Positions 57,874 to 64,000 of a stretch of DNA of 64,000 bases are shown one piece after another (position 1 is the first letter of the stretch; each line of letters opens with the position of its first letter). Under the pieces are notes generated by a model. That model was given only the letters and a program-made list of their open reading frames with translations. It was not told the origin of the DNA and did not search any database. Source of the stretch: Megalobrama amblycephala (taxonomy: Eukaryota > Chordata > Actinopteri > Cypriniformes > Xenocyprididae); the NCBI RefSeq assembly GCF_018812025.1, contig NC_063054.1:4740582-4804581 (forward strand), in the 5' to 3' direction. A program made the position numbers and the translations under genes.

Positions 57874-58569
57874 TACGCTGTAAAAAAAAAAATCCCCGTA
57901 AAATTTAAAGGTAAAAAACCGACAGCTGTGGTTTCCAGAACTTTACCGTAAAAAATACGGTAGCAATGTTTTAGGTTTTACGGGACACTTAGTTTACTGT
58001 CTATTTTACAGTTCAAACCCGTATAATTAAAGGTTTATATTGTAATAATTATTTCTGTTTATTTTACACTCTGTAAAAAAAAAAAATCTGTTACATTTAC
58101 GGTAAAAAAATCGTATTACATTAACTGATATAATGTTAATTTACCAACCTATTGAAGTTCTAATATCTATTCCATACCTTTGCAATACACTGACAACCAC
58201 CAAACACAGTGGTGATGAGAGTCACATGATAAACAAAAGCTCATCACAAGCAGCTATTCCACAAGCTGGGAAGAACAATACTAATATATATAGAAGGTGC
58301 ACACAGTGTCATTCACACAAACACTAAACACCATCATGGTAACAAACATGAAATTTAAAAAAAAAATGCAATAAACATTAATTTAACAACATTAGATGTA
58401 ACATAAAACCCTAATCTACATAACTGTATTAGTTTTCACTTCCAAAAGATCTATTACAGTTATTCACCGTATATAGTACGGAAACTTTCTGTAAACCAAT
58501 TAACTGTTTTTCACTGTAGCATTTTTACAGTCTTTTACTATTAAAATTACGGTCATTTTTTACAGTGTA
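57874..58569. mobile_element. MITE with TACRCTGTAAAAA ends
   Basis: TACGCTGTAAAAAAA at the left mirrors TTTTTTACAGTGTA at the right. TTACCGTAAAAAATACGGTA and TTTTACAGT motifs repeat throughout. TA at both edges suggests a TA target. About 696 bp, non-coding. Confidence 0.72.
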
Positions 58570-61110
58570 GTTTTTGTTCACTTATTTTGTGATTTTCTGG
58601 TTTAATTATGATCAGATTTTTTCTAGATACTATAGTAGATGTATTATTTGACCTCACTATTTGGGGAACAGACACAGTATCTATAGCATGGACTACACAC
58701 ACACTTCTATAAATTAAGAGGGAAAAACAACCGTGATTTGAGGTTTAGTCATGTGGTGCGTAGCATCTTGGAGATGTTGTGCAACAAAAAATCTGCTCTG
58801 ATTCTGCTGGGGTGCCGGCCATCAGCACGGGAGAACCTAGGTTGCTCTCAGAAAAGATTCCAATCAGCAGTAGGGGGCATATACACTCATGAGAGAAAGT
58901 CAGCAAAAAGGAGATTTGAAGAATGACTGTTGAAAAAGAGATGGCTGAGAGACATTACAAAAGAGAAAAGTCAGAGGACTATCTCTGGAAAAAGAAGGGT
59001 TGTGATCAGGCAAGAGCTTTAGTACCTGCGTTAATATTTGAAAAGCTTTCCAGCACTGAAGAGACCTAAGCGGGAAGGCCTGAAAACAGATGCAGAGGTT
59101 ACGTAGTTTCTGCTCCATACGTGAGTAACATTGGTTTTGAGTGTGTGCTGCTGGCAACTAACAACAAACTCTTGCTTTTATCTTTTTGTTTACTGTATGT
59201 TCAGTTTTTGTTCTTCGTTTTCATTCATTCATCATCTTGGCTTTATTTTGCTTTGCTTCTTGATAAAGAGACATCCACTGAGTGTTCATGCATTTTGGGG
59301 GCGGAGCAATAAAGGGAGGGGTGTGTTTGTTTGGGTTGATTCCAAATAACAACAGTGTTCAACAATGATTCTCAGAAATTGCTTACTGCACCTTTAAGCT
59401 GGTCTCCTACCCTGGTTAAGTTGGTGTTGAACTTGTTTAACTGGTTGGCCAGCTGGTCTCCAGTGCCAAAAATCTGGCCAGGCTAAAAGATCAACTAACT
59501 ACTTTTTACTTCAGGCTATGTGTTTGTGTGTCTGTGTGACAGTATCTTCAATGTCACCTGGTGGATTAGATGTTCTGAACTTCGTGTTTTATCTTAAAGA
59601 CATGGCATCTCTATCAGACAAGGGACAAACAGATGAACACACACCCTCCTCTTCTCTCTCTCACATCTGCACACGCACAGCTTGACATTGATGAATACTT
59701 ACATTGGTGTCTCCCTGTGTGCACACACACACTCTGTCTCTGTGCTCTAATTTAAACAGATGACTCTTAAATTGAACTGTAGATTACAACAATACACCCT
59801 CAACCACTTCCTCTGCGTGTGTGCCAGACTTAAATGCCATCAGAGGGAAATTTCCATATGAATTACACCAGTGACAAACACGTTCATTTTAAATGTTGCT
59901 GTGAAGCATTTATTCCCTTCCTAAAGTGGAATCTGTGTTTGAACAAGTCTCTGGGTTGCTGGTTACAGACATCCCGTGTCAAACCATTTCAGTGTTGTTT
60001 GAGTTGAGTTTCAGAGATTGCATTATAGTGTAGTACTCTGCTGTAGTCAGACTTTACTGGTGCACATTGCAGCTTATACTGGCCTATAAAGGTGCTCAAG
60101 AATATCCGTTTTACTTGCTACTACAGCAAGTGTCTCAAAAAAGCTTTCAAAGATTTGATGCCACAAATCCAGAGATTAGTTTTTCCTTAGAAGTGCTTAT
60201 TGTAGGAGGTTGGAAACTTGTCACAGATGTTTCCTGTTGACTTTTATATGCAGATTGCAGTACTTTTTCGGAGCTGCATAACCCATGTTTTCACTGGCTT
60301 ACCATGATGTAACTGACTATGTTACTCTGTGATTATGAGTCTCGCCATGTCCTTTTCAGATGTGACTAACATTACAAGGCATCTCTACCATAATTTGAGT
60401 ATTTGTTCTAACCAGCACTACATTTTGTCAGTAACTTGGTTTCTTTGGCTAAATTCTGAATAGCATACTCTTGCTATTTCTTTGAAATTTATGCTAGTAT
60501 TTTTATACCAACAAAGTGGGTAACCCTGTCCACTTCAAAAACTCATTGGATCGAAGCATTGCTCCTTGTGTATATTTAACCATCAAACATGGTTGAGGAG
60601 GGACTGACTGTGGAAGTTTAGTTATTATATAGCAGTGTTTCTCCAACTTTTTCTGCCATTCCCCCCTTTGGAGGTAGGGAAGGGTTCTGAGCCCCACCTG
60701 TCTCCAATCGCCCCAACAAAATGTTAATAAACTAGGCTTTAAGTTTAACTGTTAAAATGTATACATTTTAAAACATTACATTAAATAACAGAATTAAAAA
60801 CTTTCAAATAGAGAAAATAAAAGTGCTATTATATTATCACTTTGTATTTTATTTATTATATACAAATTATAAATTAAATATTATTTGAGGGTTTTTTTTT
60901 ACGCGACCATTGTTTCCCCTTTTGTTTCCATGGCGACGCGTTTGCTCTGAATGGTATGTAGAAAATACTTGCGGTTTGCCACACAGGCTAGTCCCACCAC
61001 CTACAACACAAATGAATGTTTCTTCAAGTGCTTCCATGCTTGAAAAATGCGCAGAAAACTACTTTTAAACAGGAAATTACGGAATTTTACTGTACAAATT
61101 TACAGCGGGT
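58570..61110. other. no gene recognised
   Basis: Mostly plain sequence. A GCTGGT-rich patch at 59398-59470 (CAGCTGGTCTCC type) is a short degenerate repeat. CAGTGTTTCTCCAACTTTTTC at about 60,633 looks like one end of a hAT-type element without a partner. Confidence 0.45.
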
Positions 61111-61305
61111 CTATTCGAACGGGATTACCTGAGGTAATTTTTCCGGACCTTTTTACAGAAGGTAAATGTCGCCGTAATCTCTACTGTCATTGTCCGTAAT
61201 GATTACCGAGATGGCACATTCAAAAGGGACTAAAATCACTGAGAAGCTCTGGTAATAATTACTTTACCCCCACCTCCCCATGTAAAACTAATCCCGTCCG
61301 AATAG
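61111..61305. repeat. inverted repeat (CTATTCGAACGGGATTA)
   Basis: CTATTCGAACGGGATTA at the left and TAATCCCGTCCGAATAG at the right enclose about 160 bp with GTAAT and TTACC motifs. Probably a small MITE; no target duplication was confirmed. Confidence 0.6.
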
Positions 61306-62164
61306 GGTTAAGACAGATGTAACGCTTTTATTTCGTTTCTCCTTTTTTATTCAAAATATTCACAAACTTGCTTACCATGTCATCAACTATCTGATATTCC
61401 GATTCTCAAATATGTAGAAGTGAGTGTGTTTTGTCGTTTAAAAACGTTAATAAATGATCTTGATCTATAACGCGAGAGAAGCGCCGCCATGTTTGTTTGC
61501 GCAGCTGTTCAGCGAGCCCTCTCAGTCGGATTTATAGGACGTGAAATCATCGATTTCTCCCGAAATTCATGTAAGTAAGTGGCCGGTGATCTGGGAGAAA
61601 AATAGAGTAAACTTTATAGTACTTATACTATGTGTGTCTGATTTGAATAAAACAAGTCGGCAAATTATATTTGAATTGATTGTTACTGCTGCTTCCATCA
61701 GTATGTACTTTACAAACTCTAAATGTATTACTAGTACTTATGTATATTTAAATGTCTGACACCTAAAATAAAAAATATGTTGTTGAAAACACTGCATAGC
61801 TGTGATAAATGACAAGCGCTGCTGAACGCGTCCGTCTCTGGCTCAGCGCCAACCAAAGCGCGAAAGCACAGTTTGAATCTGGCAGTTAAGTGACGTCACT
61901 GAACGTTCTAAATCCCATATTTGGGACCGTACTCTCAGGGGCACATAAATAAAAATCCCATATGTGGGACAGGACTCAAAAGGTTAAAAGAGATGAGCAA
62001 GTATACAAAAATGACCAAATTTTATTTTGAAACCTCTAAGTATATTTAAGTTGAAATTAAGTAGTATTAAAATACAACTTTAAGTTTGTCTTATGTGTAC
62101 TAAATTGCCCAAGTATACAGTACCTGTCTGTGTATAATTACATGTTGATTAGTGATATTAAAGT

Positions 62165-62345
62165 GTGCTTAATTTGTGTTATAAGTATACTATTTGTGTT
62201 ATAAGTATATATTTTTGTTACAATATAAGTTGCATTATAAATATACTTTATTTCTGTTATAAGTATACTTTTATTTGTGTTATAAGTATACTTTATTTCT
62301 GTTATGAGTACCTTTGTGTTATAAGTACACATTTGTGATTTAAGT
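62165..62345 (+). repeat. degenerate minisatellite (TTTGTGTTATAAGTATACT)
   Basis: About eight to nine imperfect units of roughly 20 bp built on GTTATAAGTATACTTT. The unit contains the palindrome GTATAC or AGTATACT. Non-coding. Confidence 0.8.
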
Positions 62346-62543
62346 ACTTTGAGAAACGCTCAATAACAATACACTTTGTTATATAGCAAATCTCTCAAAT
62401 TCCACAAGGAAAATCATTTAAAGCACTATTTAAATACAGCTTGACTTATAAAACATTACAGCATGTAAGAAAATACAAGCTATTTTAGTTTTTCATGGTC
62501 TTTGGATACAGTGTGCTGTGAGTGTGTAGCGAGAATTATTCTG

Positions 62544-62653
62544 GGGGTGCGTTTCCTAAAGCCAACTATGGTCGCAAGTTCTGTCATTGCCAAAAGAGTT
62601 CAATGGAACTTGCGATCATAGTTAGCTAATGATGCTTTTATGAAACTCACCCC
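62544..62653. mobile_element. palindromic 110-bp MITE, second copy
   Basis: GGGGTGCGTTTCCTAAAG to TGAAACTCACCCC, with AACTATGGTCGCAAGTTCTG mirrored by AACTTGCGATCATAGTT. Same family and same length as 36993-37102. Confidence 0.8.
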
Positions 62654-62757
62654 TGCTTGGCTGTCACACATTGTGTTGCATTTGGTGTGGATAGACAAAT
62701 GGATTGACAAATTGCTTGCTGTTGCATTGTCTAACAGGCCAGCTAGTACGAACAGTG

Positions 62758-63835
62758 CAGGTACAGTAAACCTCACTACCCCACCCTCAAGAGCACTAGC
62801 AACTGACACTAGAGGCTGTGGTCTTTAAAGGGTTAGTTCACCCAAAAATGAAATTTCTGTCATTAAGTACTCACCCTCATGTCGTTCCACACATGTAAGA
62901 CCTTCGTTCATCTTTGGAAAAAAATTAATATATTTTTCCACACATGATGAAATTAATATATTTTTGATGAAATCCGAGGGTATCTGATCCACACATAGGC
63001 AGCAACGTCATTGCACCTTTTGACGTCCAGAAAGGTAGTTAAAAACATGGTTAAAATAGTCAACGTGCAGTGGTTACTTTTTGTGCGCAAAAACAAAACA
63101 AAAATAACAACTTTATTCAACAATTTGAACCGTTGTCATACGTAGTGAACTCAGTGCAAGCTTCCTTGTCTACGTCCGAATGCCAGCTCATTATTGGCCG
63201 GATTATTGACCTGTGTCAGCATCACATGCATGCGTCGTGCTGCTCACGTGTTCAGCTTCGGCCAATACTGAGTTAGCGTTCGGACGTAAACAAGGAAGCC
63301 TGCACTGAGTTCATTATGTATGACAACAGTTCAAATTATTGAATAAAGTCGTTATTTTTGTTTTGTCACGTTGACTATTTTAACCATGTTTTCAACTTCC
63401 TTTCTGGAAGTCAAGAGATGCATTGACATTGCTGCCTATGTGTGGATCAGATACCCTCGGATTTCATCAAAGATATCTTAATTTGTGTTCCGAAGATGTG
63501 TGGAACGACATGAGGGTGAATTAATGACAGAATTTTCATTTTTGGGTGAACTAACCCTTTAACGTCCACGTTACCGTGCCCACCTCCCATGGTGATTGAC
63601 ACTGATTCAAATCCTGCTTGGAGCAGATGAGTTAGACAAGTTCCATTTGGTGCTGTCATCCGAATAAGTGAGGTTTAGGTGGGGTGAGTGTGACTGTGGG
63701 CATCTATTAAGAAATGTGCAGGTAAACCTCACTCCCCTGCCCTCAAGAGGTGCACTAGCGACTGACGTTAAAGCATGTGGTTTTTTAGTGCCCTTGTTAG
63801 GCCTGTTGGATTCGAATCCCACTTGGACCAGGTAC
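62758..63835 (+). repeat. two SINE-like fragments around a TTAA element
   Basis: GTAAACCTCACT.CCC.CCCTCAAGAG, then CACTAGC.ACTGAC appear at 62766-62815 and at 63722-63770. The first copy seems to continue after the TTAA element as TGATTCAAATCCTGCTTGG (63602-63620) and the second as GGATTCGAATCCCACTTGG (about 63,808). The latter contains a B-box-like GGATTCGAATCC. A tRNA-derived SINE in two copies is likely. Confidence 0.5.
62829..63558. mobile_element. TTAA-flanked MITE (AGGGTTAGTTCACCC ends)
   Basis: AGGGTTAGTTCACCCAAAAA at the left mirrors TTTTTGGGTGAACTAACCCT at the right, with TTAA at 62825-62828 and 63559-63562. The arms are complementary for hundreds of bases, for example CTCATGTCGTTCCACACAT and ATGTGTGGAACGACATGAG. 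730 bp. Confidence 0.88.
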
Positions 63836-64000
63836 ATATGCATCAGACAGTTTGTGGATGGTAAATGTGAAATTATGTTAATTTGCACCTCTATGTGGGT
63901 GAACAAAGTTCATTTTAATGTGTGGATGATAAAATCTTTTTTAGGCAGCCAAAACTAGATCAACCAGGCTGTTGTTTCTTGCAAAGGTGAGGTGTGATTG

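Overview
This is vertebrate nuclear DNA, most likely from a cyprinid (carp/zebrafish-family) teleost. The evidence is one split gene with small exons and GT..AG introns, AT-rich intergenic DNA, three decayed Tc1-type transposons, many hAT-like and TTAA-flanked non-autonomous DNA elements, a tRNA-derived SINE, decayed LINEs, two short LTR elements and several microsatellites. No bacterial, phage or CRISPR features were seen. The repeat families look like those common in cyprinid genomes; this is recognition from memory, not a database search.

Gene content. The only host gene I can support is the 3' part of gnpat (glyceronephosphate O-acyltransferase, the peroxisomal enzyme that starts ether-lipid/plasmalogen synthesis) on the + strand. 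Eleven exons lie between 670 and about 18,419. Every internal junction has consistent phase, and the exons read through acyltransferase blocks III and IV to the C terminus. Upstream exons, including the catalytic HX4D block, are outside the window. The final exon holds the expected peroxisomal targeting signal (-ARL, then stop) in a frame one base out of phase with the upstream exons, so as written the protein loses its signal and gains a different tail. This is either a sequence error, an allele, or a decaying copy.

Layout. 1-18.4 kb: gnpat exons and introns. The introns carry a minus-strand TRIM-like LTR element (4319-5607, TSD GTGAT), a partial intron duplication with a MITE (7.7-8.9 kb), a hAT-type element (9186-10670, TSD CTTAAAGG) placed exactly on the border of a TTAA element (10676-11521), a 3.2-kb nested hAT-type composite (12039-15254), a TTAA element nested in another MITE (15268-16576) and a SINE (about 17383-17570). 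18.4-20.2 kb: probable 3' UTR. 20.2-25.7 kb: microsatellite, a foldback element inverted relative to the one at 14 kb, and other repeats. 27.2-32.1 kb: two dead Tc1-type elements. 32.3-35.3 kb: a non-autonomous LTR element with a gag-like reading frame and three different tandem-repeat blocks. 35.3-46.9 kb: nested hAT/TTAA elements, LINE tails and a 1.2-kb palindromic AT-rich block. 47-48.1 kb: a third Tc1-type element with one in-frame stop in its main frame. 48.7-51.1 kb: TTAA elements, one nested in another. 54.2-57 kb: a decayed minus-strand LINE split by two hAT-type MITEs. 57.3-64 kb: further TTAA elements, MITEs and SINE-like fragments.

Functionally the genes do not form a pathway here: one metabolic gene lies in a landscape built by repeated, datable transposon insertions. 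Many insertion events can be ordered from intact target-site duplications.
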